Below, piece by piece: positions 43,838-52,176 of a stretch of DNA of 64,000 bases. The notes under the pieces were generated by a model. That model was not told the DNA's origin. It did no database searches and was given only the letters and a program-made list of their open reading frames with translations. A program made the translations under genes and the position numbers. Position 1 is the first letter of the stretch. Every line of letters starts with the position of its first letter. The stretch spans positions 248,001 through 312,000 of the forward strand of contig NZ_AUEK01000003.1 of the NCBI RefSeq assembly GCF_000425945.1, read 5' to 3'. Origin of the DNA: Candidatus Solirubrobacter pratensis (GTDB taxonomy: Bacteria > Actinomycetota > Thermoleophilia > Solirubrobacterales > Solirubrobacteraceae).

Positions 43838-44761
43838 CTAGGTGAGGAAGTCCATGAGCGAGCTCTGGACGATGTTCGCCCCCGCCTTGAGCGCGGCCTG
43901 ATAGGCGACGGACTGGGAGTTGAAATCGATCATGGTCTTCGCGAAGTCGGCGTCCTCGGTGTCCGAGAGCTGCTTCGTGAGCGCCTCCTGGATCTGATCG
44001 AGGCGCGTCGATGCCGCCTCCAGCCGGTTGGTCCGCGCACCGTTGCGAGCGCGCACCTCCAGCAGGTTGTCGAGGTTCTTCTCGGCCGTTCCGAGGTCGG
44101 CCTTGAGCGCGGCGCCGTCGTTTGCCCGCAGGTGGTCGGCCACGTCGCGCAGGAGGTTGAGGATCTTGCCGTCGCCGGAGGCCTGGCCGTCGCCGAGGAC
44201 CTCGCGCGCCACCGTGTTGATCGACAGCGTCACGCCGGAGCCGATCTCGCGCAGCACGCCGGGGACCGCGGGGTCCAGGCCGGCGTCGTCGCCCTTGTAG
44301 GTGTCGTCGTCGCCCTGGACGTAGGGCGCGACGCCGGTGGCGGTGCCGGACATCACGTAGGAGCCGGCGAACTGGGCGTTCGCGGTCTCCTTGACGCCCT
44401 GGATGATCTGGTCGATCTCCTCGGCGATCGAGTTGCGCGAGGTCTGGTCGGCCGTGTCGTTGGCGCCTTCGGTGATCAGCGACGTGGCGCGGTTGAGGAA
44501 GTCGCCGACGCTCGCCAGCGTCGACTCGGTCGCGTCCATCCAGCCGGTGCCGTTGTCGATGTTCTTCTGGTACTGCGTGTTCGCGTTCTGCGACGCGCGC
44601 AGCCCCATCGCCTTCGCGGTCCCGAACGGGTCGTCGGACGGGCGCGTGATCTCCTTCTGCGATGCCGCCTTGGCCTGCGTCTTGGCGAGCTTGAGCGAGA
44701 GCGCGTTGAGGTCCGACAGCACGCTGCGCTGGACCATCGAGGTCGTCATGCGCGTGTTCAT
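43838..44761 (-). CDS. flgL: Flagellar hook-associated protein 3 FlgL
   Basis: 307 aa; hook-filament junction protein, flagellin-like. The N-terminal helix RMTTSMVQRSVLSDLNALSLKLAK is cut short here in citing; it has the family N-D0 look with ITRPSDDPFGTAKAM, and the C-terminal D0 helix DFAKTMIDFNSQSVAYQAAL. ATG at 44761 has AGGGGG ten bases upstream; a longer frame upstream lacks family similarity. Follows flgK. Confidence 0.93.
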   Translation of the reverse strand: MNTRMTTSMVQRSVLSDLNALSLKLAKTQAKAASQKEITRPSDDPFGTAKAMGLRASQNANTQYQKNIDNGTGWMDATESTLASVGDFLNRATSLITEGANDTADQTSRNSIAEEIDQIIQGVKETANAQFAGSYVMSGTATGVAPYVQGDDDTYKGDDAGLDPAVPGVLREIGSGVTLSINTVAREVLGDGQASGDGKILNLLRDVADHLRANDGAALKADLGTAEKNLDNLLEVRARNGARTNRLEAASTRLDQIQEALTKQLSDTEDADFAKTMIDFNSQSVAYQAALKAGANIVQSSLMDFLT

Positions 44762-44825
44762 GGCTAGAGTCCCCCTGCTCCGCATGCGCTACGCGCACGA
44801 TCGTGACGCGTCGACCCCGGCGACA

Positions 44826-46196
44826 TCAAAGTCCCACCTTCCCGGTCCGGTTGATGAGGACGTCGAGCATCTCGTCCATCGTCGACATCGCGCGGGCGGA
44901 GGCCTGGTAGGCGCGCTGGAAGCGCACCATGTTCGACATCTCCTCGTCCATCGAGACGCCCGCCACGCTCTGGCGGCGGTCCTCGACGGAGTCGGTCAGC
45001 ACCTGGGCGTTGCCCTGCTGGCGCTCGGCCTCGTTGACGTTGGAGCCGACCCGCGCGACGAACGCCCGGTAGGCGCCGTCGATGCTCGCGTCGCCGGCCA
45101 GCTTGGCGACCGCGAGCGCGATGTCGTTGGAGCCGGCACCGCCGGAGCCCCCGACCAGCGCGGACGGGTTCAGCTGCAGCGCCGGATCGACCTGGAGCGT
45201 CCCGGCCGCCGGCGTGCCGGCGGTGAAGAAGCTGCCGCCGTAGGCGCTGTTGACCGCGGTGGCGATCGTGCCCGCGATCGCGTCGAGCGAGCCGAGGTAG
45301 TCGTCGATCGTCCCGCCCGGGACCTTGGCGATGCCGAGCAGGCCGCCCATCTGGCCGCCGGGCGTCCAGTTGTCGCCCGCCGGGGGACCGCCCCAGGCCG
45401 CCGTCTGGTCGGCGACGATCGGGTACGTCGTGCCGGTCACCTTGTCGACGAACGAGACGTTCATCGACCCCGTGTCGAGCTGCTCGACCGAGATCTGGCC
45501 GTAGCCCGACAGCTGGTCGAGCAGCTGGTCGCGCTTGTCGAGCAGGTCGTTGGGCGCGTCGCCGGCGGTGAGGAAGTGCGAGATCGTGGTGTTGAGGTCG
45601 GCCAGCTGCGTCGCGATCTGGGCGATCTGGCCGCCCTGGTCGGTGCCGCTCGCGGGGCGCGTGATGTCGTCGTACTGGGCCTGGGCGACGCTCTGGGCCG
45701 CCTCCATCTGCGAGCGCACGCTGGCGATCGAGTCGGCCAGCGAGTTGCCCTTCTCGACGACGACCTGCTTGGCCGACGGCTCGGTCGTGCCCTGGCTGAA
45801 CGTCGACCAGGAGCTCCAGAAGTCCGCGAGCTGCTGGCTGACGCCGTTCTCGCCCGGCTCGGCGAGCGCCAGCTCGGCGCTGTCGAGGCCGGACGCGCGG
45901 GCGCTCCACTCCTGCAGGTTCGTGTTCTGCCCGCGGAACTGCAGGTCGAGGAACTGGTCCCGGATCCGGCGGTAGCTCTGCACGTCGACGCCGGACCCGA
46001 GATGGGCGCCGGAGCCGTTCGCGGTGCTGCCGGCCTGGATCTGCAGGGCCGGCGACGCGGCGAGCGTCGCCTCCTGGCGCGAGTACCCCACCGTCGAGGC
46101 GTTCGCGATGTTGTGGCCGGTGGTGTCGAGCATCCGCTGCTGGGCCATGAGCCCGCGCAGGGAGGTCTGGAGTCCGTAGAAGGAGGAGATCGGCAT
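44826..46196 (-). CDS. flgK: Flagellar hook-associated protein 1 FlgK
   Basis: 456 aa; joins hook to FlgL. N-terminal rod-type motif FYGLQTSLRGLMAQQRMLDT with NIANASTVGYSRQ, the FlgK-specific FWSSWSTFSQG-type segment, and the C-terminal VSMDEEMSNMVRFQRAYQAS typical of axial proteins. Secreted through the flagellar type III system with help from FlgN encoded 12 bases upstream. Confidence 0.95.
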   Translation of the reverse strand: MPISSFYGLQTSLRGLMAQQRMLDTTGHNIANASTVGYSRQEATLAASPALQIQAGSTANGSGAHLGSGVDVQSYRRIRDQFLDLQFRGQNTNLQEWSARASGLDSAELALAEPGENGVSQQLADFWSSWSTFSQGTTEPSAKQVVVEKGNSLADSIASVRSQMEAAQSVAQAQYDDITRPASGTDQGGQIAQIATQLADLNTTISHFLTAGDAPNDLLDKRDQLLDQLSGYGQISVEQLDTGSMNVSFVDKVTGTTYPIVADQTAAWGGPPAGDNWTPGGQMGGLLGIAKVPGGTIDDYLGSLDAIAGTIATAVNSAYGGSFFTAGTPAAGTLQVDPALQLNPSALVGGSGGAGSNDIALAVAKLAGDASIDGAYRAFVARVGSNVNEAERQQGNAQVLTDSVEDRRQSVAGVSMDEEMSNMVRFQRAYQASARAMSTMDEMLDVLINRTGKVGL

Positions 46197-46208
46197 TGGT
46201 CTGGGGGG

Positions 46209-46703
46209 TTATGCCTGGAGGTCCAGCGCGCGATGGGCAGGCGCAACGGCGGCGCCGCCCGGCGGGCGATAGCCCGGCTCGGGCTCCTGCCCGAGCACGC
46301 GCGTCAGGTGGGCGAGGAAGGTCAGCTCCTGGCGCATGAGCGCCCGGTTGATGCCGTGCTCGCGGGCGATCTCGGCCAGCAGCCCGCGCAGCTCGGCGGA
46401 GCGCTCCATGGCGGCGCGGCCGGCGGCGGGCGTGACGAGCGCGCACAGGCGCTCGAGCGTGACCTGCGTCGCGGGCACGCCGAGGGCGGTGCCGGCGCGC
46501 TGCAGCAGGCCCGTGCGCTCGGTCTCGAGCTTCGCGCGGGAGACCATCTCGCTCTGGATCTCGGCCAGGCGCTTGAGCACGGCCTCGACGTCGCGGGCGC
46601 GGATCGCGGTGCCCTGCGCGAGCACGTAGCTCAGCAGGCGGCGGGCCGAGGCGATCTGCTGGTCGAGGTGGACGAGCAGCTCGGCTTCGAGAACCGTACT
46701 CAT
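46209..46703 (-). CDS. flgN: Flagellar chaperone FlgN
   Basis: 164 aa, largely helical, upstream of flgK where its clients are encoded. N-terminal LLVHLDQQIASARRLLSYVLAQ and a later coiled region with LLAEIAREHGINRALMRQELTFL fit the FlgN family (HAP chaperones). ATG overlaps flgJ by 4 bases; its ribosome-binding site GGGAGGTGAC is inside a dispersed repeat copy. The anti-sigma factor FlgM, often next to flgN, is not seen. Confidence 0.85.
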   Translation of the reverse strand: MSTVLEAELLVHLDQQIASARRLLSYVLAQGTAIRARDVEAVLKRLAEIQSEMVSRAKLETERTGLLQRAGTALGVPATQVTLERLCALVTPAAGRAAMERSAELRGLLAEIAREHGINRALMRQELTFLAHLTRVLGQEPEPGYRPPGGAAVAPAHRALDLQA

Positions 46704-47077
46704 TGAGTCACCTCCCCCTGGGGAATCGGCCTCTGGGCGATTGCTCCTTGCGACGCGAGCCCGAGCGAAGCGGTGACGAGGCCTCCGGCCGGGGCAGGGG
46801 GCGAGCCGTCGCCGATCTCCTTGTACAGCGACTGCGCGAGCCCGAGGCCGCCGGCGCTCTCGACGGCGCTGGTCAGCGACGCCTGCATGGTGTCCGCGTA
46901 CGGGCCCTCGGCGAGGGCGCCGCTGTCGCCGGCCATGGTCTTGACCATCTGGCTGACGAGCATCTGCTCGAAGCCGAGCGCGGCCTTGTAGGCCTGCTTG
47001 TCGGCGGCCGATCCGTTGCGGACCGAGCTGGGAAGGGCGGAGTCGGCGACGGCCGGCAGACCCGGGATCTGCGCCAT
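46700..47077 (-). CDS. flgJ: FlgJ-type rod-binding protein (no muramidase domain)
   Basis: 125 aa. Matches the N-terminal rod-binding half of FlgJ: AYKAALGFEQMLVSQMVKTM and ALAEGPYADTMQASLTSAVESAGGLGLAQSLYKEI. The peptidoglycan hydrolase half is missing; a separate lytic transglycosylase is encoded near 62.3 kb. The last about 20 residues (LASQGAIAQRPIPQGEVTQ) are a translated dispersed repeat rather than protein-family sequence. ATG at 47077 overlaps the flgG stop by one base. Confidence 0.88.
   Translation of the reverse strand: MAQIPGLPAVADSALPSSVRNGSAADKQAYKAALGFEQMLVSQMVKTMAGDSGALAEGPYADTMQASLTSAVESAGGLGLAQSLYKEIGDGSPPAPAGGLVTASLGLASQGAIAQRPIPQGEVTQ
46703..46765 (-). repeat. Dispersed repeat, copy H (inside flgJ coding end)
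   Basis: Minus strand: GGGCTCGCGTCGCAAGGAGC, AATCGCCCAGAGGCCGATT, CCCCAGGGGGAGGTGACTCA and the flgN ATG. Core 46720-46747. Matches the intercistronic copy B over about 60 bases, but here it is read in frame as the flgJ C-terminus. Confidence 0.85.
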
Positions 47078-47811
47078 CAGCGCTTCACCCCGTTGGCGAT
47101 CTCCATCATCGAGTCGGCGGTCTGGATCGCCTTCGAGGTCAGCTGGTAGGTGCGCTGCGCGTCCATCATGTCGACCATCGCCTGCGCCATGTCGGTGTTG
47201 GACGCCTCCAGCGCGCCCTGCTTGAGCACGCCGGCGGTGGCGTTGCGCGCGGGGCCGGAGGCGGCCGTGGTGACGAACGCGTTGTCGCCGGTCGACAGCA
47301 GGCCGGAGGTCGAGCGCACGGTGACGAGCTGCAGCTTGCCGATGACGGCTTCGTTCGCGCGCACCGTCCCGTCGGTCGCGATCGCGATCCGGTCCTGCGG
47401 CGTGTTCGCGGGGATCTTGATCGCGGGCTGGATCAGCGCGCCGGTCGACGTGGCCAGGCGGCCGTCGCCGTCGACGTGCAGGCTGCCGTCGCGCGTGAGC
47501 GCCTGGCGCCCGTCGGCGAGGCGGACCGTGAGGAAGCCGTCGCCCTCGATCGCGACGTCGAGCGGATTGCCGGTCTCGCGCAGCGAGCCCTGCTCGAAGC
47601 CGCGGCCGGCCTCGACCGCGGCGGCGCCGGTGCCCCGGCGCACGCCGTCGGCGCCGGGCCGGCCGGTCTGCTCGTAGAGCAGGTCCTTGAAGCCGATGCG
47701 CACGTGCTTGTAGCCGGTGGTGTTGGCGTTCGCGAGGTCATTGGCGACGCCATCGAGCTTCTGCTGCATGGCCGCCATGCCTGCTGCCGCGGTTCGGAGT
47801 CCCTCGAGCAT
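47077..47811 (-). CDS. flgG: Flagellar basal-body rod protein FlgG
   Basis: 244 aa distal rod protein. Starts LEGLRTAAAGMAAMQQKLDG with NDLANANTTGYKHVR; middle GNPLDVAIEGDGFLTV; C-terminus LEASNTDMAQAMVDMMDAQRTY and SKAIQTADSMMEIAN, as in FlgG. Secreted by the flagellar export machine without cleavable signal. Lies between flgF and flgJ. Confidence 0.93.
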   Translation of the reverse strand: MLEGLRTAAAGMAAMQQKLDGVANDLANANTTGYKHVRIGFKDLLYEQTGRPGADGVRRGTGAAAVEAGRGFEQGSLRETGNPLDVAIEGDGFLTVRLADGRQALTRDGSLHVDGDGRLATSTGALIQPAIKIPANTPQDRIAIATDGTVRANEAVIGKLQLVTVRSTSGLLSTGDNAFVTTAASGPARNATAGVLKQGALEASNTDMAQAMVDMMDAQRTYQLTSKAIQTADSMMEIANGVKR

Positions 47812-47849
47812 GCCTTCGTCTGAATCGGCGGTTGCGCGCCCGACTTGAG

Positions 47850-48548
47850 CTAGCCGGACACCTTGCCGACCTCGGAGGACGCCTTGGCCAGCGTCCCGTC
47901 GATCGTCTGGATGACCTTCTGACCGGACTCGTAGGCCCGCATCGAGGCGATCATGTCCACCATCGCCTGCGTCGGATCGGCGCCGGAGCCCTCGAGCGCG
48001 CCGGAGCGCACCTGGCCCGCGACCTGGCCGGCCGGCCGCCCGGGCGTGCCGGTGACGAGGTTGTCGCCGCCCTTGCGCGGGTTGGTGAGCAGCACGACGT
48101 TCAGGTTGCGCGGGTCGACCTTGCCGTCGGCGCCGATCGTCACCGGGCGGCCGTTGCGGCCGAGGACCGGGTCGCCGTCGGCGGTCACGAGCCGCCCCTG
48201 CGCGTCGGCGCTGAACTGGCCGTTGCGGGTGTAGCGGGTCCCGTTGGCGGTCTGCAGCGCGAAGAAGCCGTCGCCGACGATCGCGAAGTCCAGCGGCTCG
48301 CCGGTGTCCTTGACGGGCTCCGCGGTGAAGTCGGTGACCTCGCCGGTGACCTGCACCGCGGTGCTCTGCGAGCCGATCGCCTGGCCGGTCTGCGAGTTGG
48401 TCAGCAGCAGCTGGCCGAACGACCGCTGCGTCGTGCGGTCGGCCTTGTAGCCGGGCGTCGACGCGTTGGACAGGTCATTGGCGATCTGGTTCTGGCGCAC
48501 CTGCTCGGCGAGCATGCCGGAGGCGGCGATGTAGAGCCCGCGGTCCAT
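47850..48548 (-). CDS. flgF: Flagellar hook-basal body protein, FlgF-type
   Basis: 232 aa. Family N-terminus DRGLYIAASGMLAEQVRQNQ with NDLSNASTPGYKADR, central GEPLDFAIVGDGFFALQ, and C-terminal GADPTQAMVDMIASMRAYES. Shorter middle than FlgG; best fits FlgF/FlhO. First gene of the leftward flagellar unit; AGGTGG six bases before the ATG, overlapping a sigma-28-like -10. Confidence 0.9.
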   Translation of the reverse strand: MDRGLYIAASGMLAEQVRQNQIANDLSNASTPGYKADRTTQRSFGQLLLTNSQTGQAIGSQSTAVQVTGEVTDFTAEPVKDTGEPLDFAIVGDGFFALQTANGTRYTRNGQFSADAQGRLVTADGDPVLGRNGRPVTIGADGKVDPRNLNVVLLTNPRKGGDNLVTGTPGRPAGQVAGQVRSGALEGSGADPTQAMVDMIASMRAYESGQKVIQTIDGTLAKASSEVGKVSG

Positions 48549-48558
48549 ATGGATCCAC

Positions 48559-48585
48559 CTATCGGCCCGATGGCGGCATCCTGAA
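48559..48585 (-). promoter_or_regulatory. Weak sigma-28-like promoter before flgF
   Basis: Minus strand: TTCAGGAT, 11 bases, GCCGATAG. The -10 matches GCCGATAA at 7 of 8; the -35 only about half. It sits very close to the ATG, leaving almost no leader. Confidence 0.35.
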
Positions 48586-48589
48586 GGGC

Positions 48590-49156
48590 ATGGAACCGAT
48601 AGCCGTCGCCGCAGCGCTGCTGCGCGAGCAGCTTCCGGACGTCACGCTGCGCGCCGGCTCGACCGTGATGGCGCGCGTGGCGTCCAAGCACGAGCAGCAC
48701 GCGGTGCTGGTGCTGGCGGGCATCCCGCTGACCGCCGAGGTGCCGCCCGAGGTGGAGAACGGCGCGACGCTGCGCCTGAGGGTGCGGGAGGTGACGCCGG
48801 AGCGGGTGACGCTGCAGCTGGATCCCCAGCAGCCCGTGACCGCCCCGCAGGCGCCGCAGCAGGCGCAGGCGCCGAAGGTCACGGTCGAGGAGTCGCCCCA
48901 GCGCCGCCGCGGCGCGGACGGCGAGCCGGCCGACGTGGTCGCGCTCGCGTTCCACTCGCCGACGCTCGGCCGGATCGACTTGCGGCTGGAGCTGCGCGGG
49001 GAGCACCTGCTGGCCGACGTGTCGACCGATGCCGGACCCCCGTTCGACCTCGCACACGGATCACGCGAGCGGCTACGCGCCAAGTTGGAGGCCTTCGGAC
49101 TCGACCCGACGGTGCGGGTGCACGAGCGCCGCCGCTCGTTCGACGCGTATGCCTGA
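48590..49156 (+). CDS. FliK-like protein linked to an FlhB-like gene
   Basis: 188 aa. The C-terminal third (ADVVALAFHSPTLGRIDLRL, then HLLADVSTD and ERLRAKLEAFGLDPTVRVHE) resembles the FliK C-terminal domain that talks to FlhB. The N-terminal part has a small beta domain and a Gln/Pro linker. The gene overlaps an FlhB C-terminal-domain gene, as Bacillus ylqG overlaps ylqH. A full FliK is encoded near 63 kb, so this is a second, shorter member; role unknown. Confidence 0.7.
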   Translation: MEPIAVAAALLREQLPDVTLRAGSTVMARVASKHEQHAVLVLAGIPLTAEVPPEVENGATLRLRVREVTPERVTLQLDPQQPVTAPQAPQQAQAPKVTVEESPQRRRGADGEPADVVALAFHSPTLGRIDLRLELRGEHLLADVSTDAGPPFDLAHGSRERLRAKLEAFGLDPTVRVHERRRSFDAYA

Positions 49157-49418
49157 GAAGGACGTCGTCGCCGCCCTGAAGTACACCGGCTCGGGCGCCC
49201 CGCAGGTGGTCGCCGCGGGACGAGGGCATGTGGCCGCCACGATTCTCGCCCGCGCGCGTGAGGCCGGCGTGCCCGTCCACCGCGATCCGGAGCTCGCCGA
49301 CGCGCTCGCCCAACTGGCCCTCGGGCAGGAGGTCCCGCCGGCGATGTGGACGGCCGTCGCCGAGGTCCTGGCGTGGGCCTACGGGCTCCAGAAAAGGGTG
49401 CCTACCCCAAATCGGTGA
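49149..49418 (+). CDS. FlhB-like C-terminal domain protein (YlqH/FhlB)
   Basis: 89 aa. Corresponds to the cytosolic domain of FlhB after the NPTH site: VAALKYTGSGAPQVVAAGRG, VAATILARAREAGVPVHRD, ELADALAQLALGQEVPPAM. No membrane spans and no NPTH. In Bacillus such proteins can partly replace the FlhB C-terminus in export switching. Overlaps the FliK-like gene by 8 bases. Confidence 0.87.
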   Translation: MPEKDVVAALKYTGSGAPQVVAAGRGHVAATILARAREAGVPVHRDPELADALAQLALGQEVPPAMWTAVAEVLAWAYGLQKRVPTPNR

Positions 49419-49490
49419 TGAAGGACCTGGGGTCATCACCCGATACAGGCTGCGTCCGTCAGCTGTCCCCTCCAGGAGCACCACCCCCGC

Positions 49491-50306
49491 ATGAAGCCCT
49501 CCACGACCACCAGCCGCCGCCGCGTCAGCGCGGAGGACGCGCTCGCCCTGTGGCGCGAGTACAAGGCCACCGGCGATCTCCAGGTCCGCAACCGGCTGGT
49601 CATGACGTACGCGCCGCTCGTCAAGTACATCGTGTTCAAGAAGGTGCGCGAGCTGCCGGCCCGGTGCGAGGTCGAGGACTTCATCTCCTGCGGCCTGGAG
49701 GCGCTGATCGCCTCGATCGACCGCTATGACCCGGAGAAGGGCGCCACGCTCGAGCAGTTCGCCTGGACCCGCATCCACGGCGCCGTGCTCGACGAGCTGC
49801 GCCGCCAGGACTGGGCGCCGCGCTCGCTGCGCCGCTGGGAGCGCGACATCGCCAGGGCGCGCGACCAGTTCACCACGCTGCACGGCCGCCGCCCCTCGCG
49901 CGAGGAGCTGGCCGACACGCTCTCGATCGGCGTCGAGGAGCTGCGCCGCCGCGAGGACGACATCTCCGTGTCGGACGTCACCTCGCTCAACACGCTCGTG
50001 ATCTCCGACGACGAGACCACCGTCGAGCGCATCGACACGCTGGCCGACGGCGACGCCCGCCTCGACCCGGAGAACGCCGCCGCCTCCACCGAGGCGAAGG
50101 CCAAGTTCCGGCGCGCGTTCGACGCGCTGCCGCAGCGCGAGCGCGAGGTCGCGGTCCTGCTCTACGTGAAGAACCTCACCCTGCGCGAGATCGGCGAGAT
50201 CCTCGGCGTCTCCGAGAGCCGCATCTGCCAGATCCACTCGCAGCTCAAGCGCACGCTCAAGCAGCAGCTCTCCGACGACTCGGTCCTCTTCTCCGCCGTC
50301 GGCTAA
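49491..50306 (+). CDS. fliA: Sigma factor FliA/SigD/WhiG family (sigma-28)
   Basis: 271 aa. Region 2 (LVMTYAPLVKYIVFKKV, CGLEALIASIDRYDPEKGA, QFAWTRIHGAVLDELRRQDW), region 3 (RARDQFTTLHGRRPSREELA) and region 4 HTH (LTLREIGEILGVSESRICQI) all of the FliA/WhiG class. It should read TAAA-N15-GCCGATAA promoters, and such sites lie after its own stop and before flgB. CAGGAG precedes the ATG by 12 bases. No FlgM anti-sigma gene is seen in the window. Confidence 0.95.
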   Translation: MKPSTTTSRRRVSAEDALALWREYKATGDLQVRNRLVMTYAPLVKYIVFKKVRELPARCEVEDFISCGLEALIASIDRYDPEKGATLEQFAWTRIHGAVLDELRRQDWAPRSLRRWERDIARARDQFTTLHGRRPSREELADTLSIGVEELRRREDDISVSDVTSLNTLVISDDETTVERIDTLADGDARLDPENAAASTEAKAKFRRAFDALPQREREVAVLLYVKNLTLREIGEILGVSESRICQIHSQLKRTLKQQLSDDSVLFSAVG

Positions 50307-50330
50307 AGGTTCCCCCGCCCCGGTCGATGA
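50304..50330 (+). promoter_or_regulatory. Sigma-28 promoter before flaG-fliD-fliS
   Basis: TAAAGGTT, exactly 11 bases, GTCGATGA, against the consensus TAAAGTTT-N11-GCCGATAA. The first TAA is the fliA stop. It rules out the ATG at 50327 as the flaG start. Confidence 0.75.
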
Positions 50331-50341
50331 CCGAGGGCGAG

Positions 50342-50680
50342 ATGAGTCTCGAGATCGGTCGCTTCACCTCTTCGTATCCGATCGCGCCGGTCCCGCCCGC
50401 GCAGCCGGCCGGCGTCTCCCCCGCGGACGCGCCCGCGCGGAGCTTCGACACCGTCCTCGGCGACGTCCCGCCCGCGCCGACCGAGGAGGTCCGCGCGCAG
50501 GTCGACCGCGCCGCCGAGATCGCCGGGCAGCTTGCGGCCGCCGATCGCGAGCTGCACTTCACGAAGGACGAAGACACCGGTCGCGTCGTGATCCAGGTCC
50601 GCGACCTCGACGGCAACGTCATCCGAACGATTCCACCGTCCCGCGTGCTCGACGTGATGTCGGGCGCCAAGGCGCTGTAA
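50342..50680 (+). CDS. flaG: FlaG family protein
   Basis: 112 aa starting MSLEIGRFTSSYP. Disordered Pro/Ala-rich first half, then the FlaG core: LHFTKDEDTGRVVIQVRDLD, VIRTIPPSRVLDVMSGAKAL. FlaG influences filament length in other bacteria; mechanism unclear. The start at 50342 is chosen because GAGGGCGAG lies just upstream and the earlier ATG is in the promoter -10. Followed by fliD after ten bases. Confidence 0.88.
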   Translation: MSLEIGRFTSSYPIAPVPPAQPAGVSPADAPARSFDTVLGDVPPAPTEEVRAQVDRAAEIAGQLAAADRELHFTKDEDTGRVVIQVRDLDGNVIRTIPPSRVLDVMSGAKAL

Positions 50681-50690
50681 AGGAGCCCAG

Positions 50691-52091
50691 ATGACCACCC
50701 TCTCCCTCTCCGGGCTGGCGTCGGGCGTCGACACGGACTCGATCGTCCAGCAGCTGATGGACGTCGAGCGCCAGGGGCTGACGCGCGTCCAGAACAGCCA
50801 GACGTCCGTGACCGCCCACCAGACGGCGCTCAAGGCGGTCAGCGCCAAGCTCAACGCGCTCTCCACCGCGGCGCAGGCGCTGACGGACCAGACCACCTGG
50901 AAGACGTCGCAGACGACCTCATCGTCGGACGCGTCGAAGGTCGGCGCGGTGATGATCGACGGCGCCGGCATCGGCGGCCACACCGTCGCCGTCGACCGGC
51001 TCGCCTCCTCCGCGCAGCACGGGTTCGCCTACGTCCCCAGTGGCAGCGCGGGAACGTTCACGATCTCCGCGGGCACGACCTCGGCGACGATCAGCGTCGC
51101 CGCCAACGCGACCGCCAAGGACGTCGCCACCGCCATCAACGCGAGCACGAGCGCGCCGGTGTACGCGGCCGTGGTCAAGGACGATGACGGCACTGACCGC
51201 GTCGTGCTGTCCTCGCGCAAGACCGGGGCCTCCAACGACTTCACGGTCGACTCGACCGGGCTCCAGACGGGCCAGCTCGCCGAAGACGCCGGCTACGCGC
51301 GCACGGGCGCGGTGCTCAACGCGCAGTACCGGCTCGACGGCGCGTCGGCGCCGCGCACGTCGGAGTCCAACTCGATCGAGAACGCGATCCCCGGCCTGCG
51401 GCTGACGCTCGCGGGCGTGACGACGAGCCCCGTGTCGATCACGACGAATGAGGCGACGATCGACAAGAGCGCGATCAAGGACAAGGTCAAGGCCTTCGTC
51501 GACGCCTACAACGCCGTCGTCGACGTCACGCGGTCCGACATCAGCGAGAAGGGCGTCGTCAACGCGTCCGCGACCGCCGACCTGCAGAAGGGCACGCTGT
51601 TCGGCGACCTCGGGTTGAACTCGATGCTGTCGACGCTGAAGAACACCTTCACGCAGACCGTCGCCAACATCGGCGGCCTCACCAGCCTCGCCGACATCGG
51701 CATCAGCACGCCCAAGTCGACCGGCGTCGTCACCGAGGACGCGAAGGCCGGCAAGCTCGAGTTCGACGCGACCAAGCTCGACGCCGCGCTCGACAAGGAC
51801 TGGACCCAGGTCAACAAGCTCTTCAACGGCGTCGGCGCGCGCAAGGGCTTCGGCCTGCTCGTGAACGACTTCGTCAAGGGCCAGACCGGGCTCAAGGGCG
51901 TCCTGACGGGCCGCATGGACAGCGACTCGACCTCGCTGAAGGACCTCGCGAACCAGGTCACCTCCACCAATCTGCGCCTCAGCCAGACCGAGACCCGCCT
52001 GAAGGCGCAGTTCGCGGCCATGGAGACCGCGCTGCAGAACGCGCAGGCGCAGCAGGCTTGGCTCCAAGGTCAGATCGCCAGTCTCGGCTGA
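50691..52091 (+). CDS. fliD: Flagellar filament cap protein FliD (HAP2)
   Basis: 466 aa. FliD_N begins SLSGLASGVDTDSIVQQLMD and FliD_C ends with SLKDLANQVTSTNLRLSQTE and MLARMETAL-type coiled coil (AQFAAMETALQNAQAQQAWL). The variable middle domain is about 200 residues. Caps the growing filament. AAGGAGCCCAG before the ATG is a strong ribosome-binding site. Confidence 0.95.
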   Translation: MTTLSLSGLASGVDTDSIVQQLMDVERQGLTRVQNSQTSVTAHQTALKAVSAKLNALSTAAQALTDQTTWKTSQTTSSSDASKVGAVMIDGAGIGGHTVAVDRLASSAQHGFAYVPSGSAGTFTISAGTTSATISVAANATAKDVATAINASTSAPVYAAVVKDDDGTDRVVLSSRKTGASNDFTVDSTGLQTGQLAEDAGYARTGAVLNAQYRLDGASAPRTSESNSIENAIPGLRLTLAGVTTSPVSITTNEATIDKSAIKDKVKAFVDAYNAVVDVTRSDISEKGVVNASATADLQKGTLFGDLGLNSMLSTLKNTFTQTVANIGGLTSLADIGISTPKSTGVVTEDAKAGKLEFDATKLDAALDKDWTQVNKLFNGVGARKGFGLLVNDFVKGQTGLKGVLTGRMDSDSTSLKDLANQVTSTNLRLSQTETRLKAQFAAMETALQNAQAQQAWLQGQIASLG

Positions 52092-52176
52092 TCGCCGCCT
52101 CAAGCGCCCGCGGGCCGGGCCGACTACCCGGGTCGATCCATCTCCGTCCCCCGTTCCTCGATCAGGGAGAGCTCCT

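Noticed and set aside
49420-49446. Sigma-28 promoter before fliA itself (CCCGATAC)
   Set aside because: The -35 (GAAGGACC) matches only three of eight positions.
50327-50341. ATG at 50327 as the flaG start
   Set aside because: It is inside the -10 of the sigma-28 promoter, so the transcript would begin after it.
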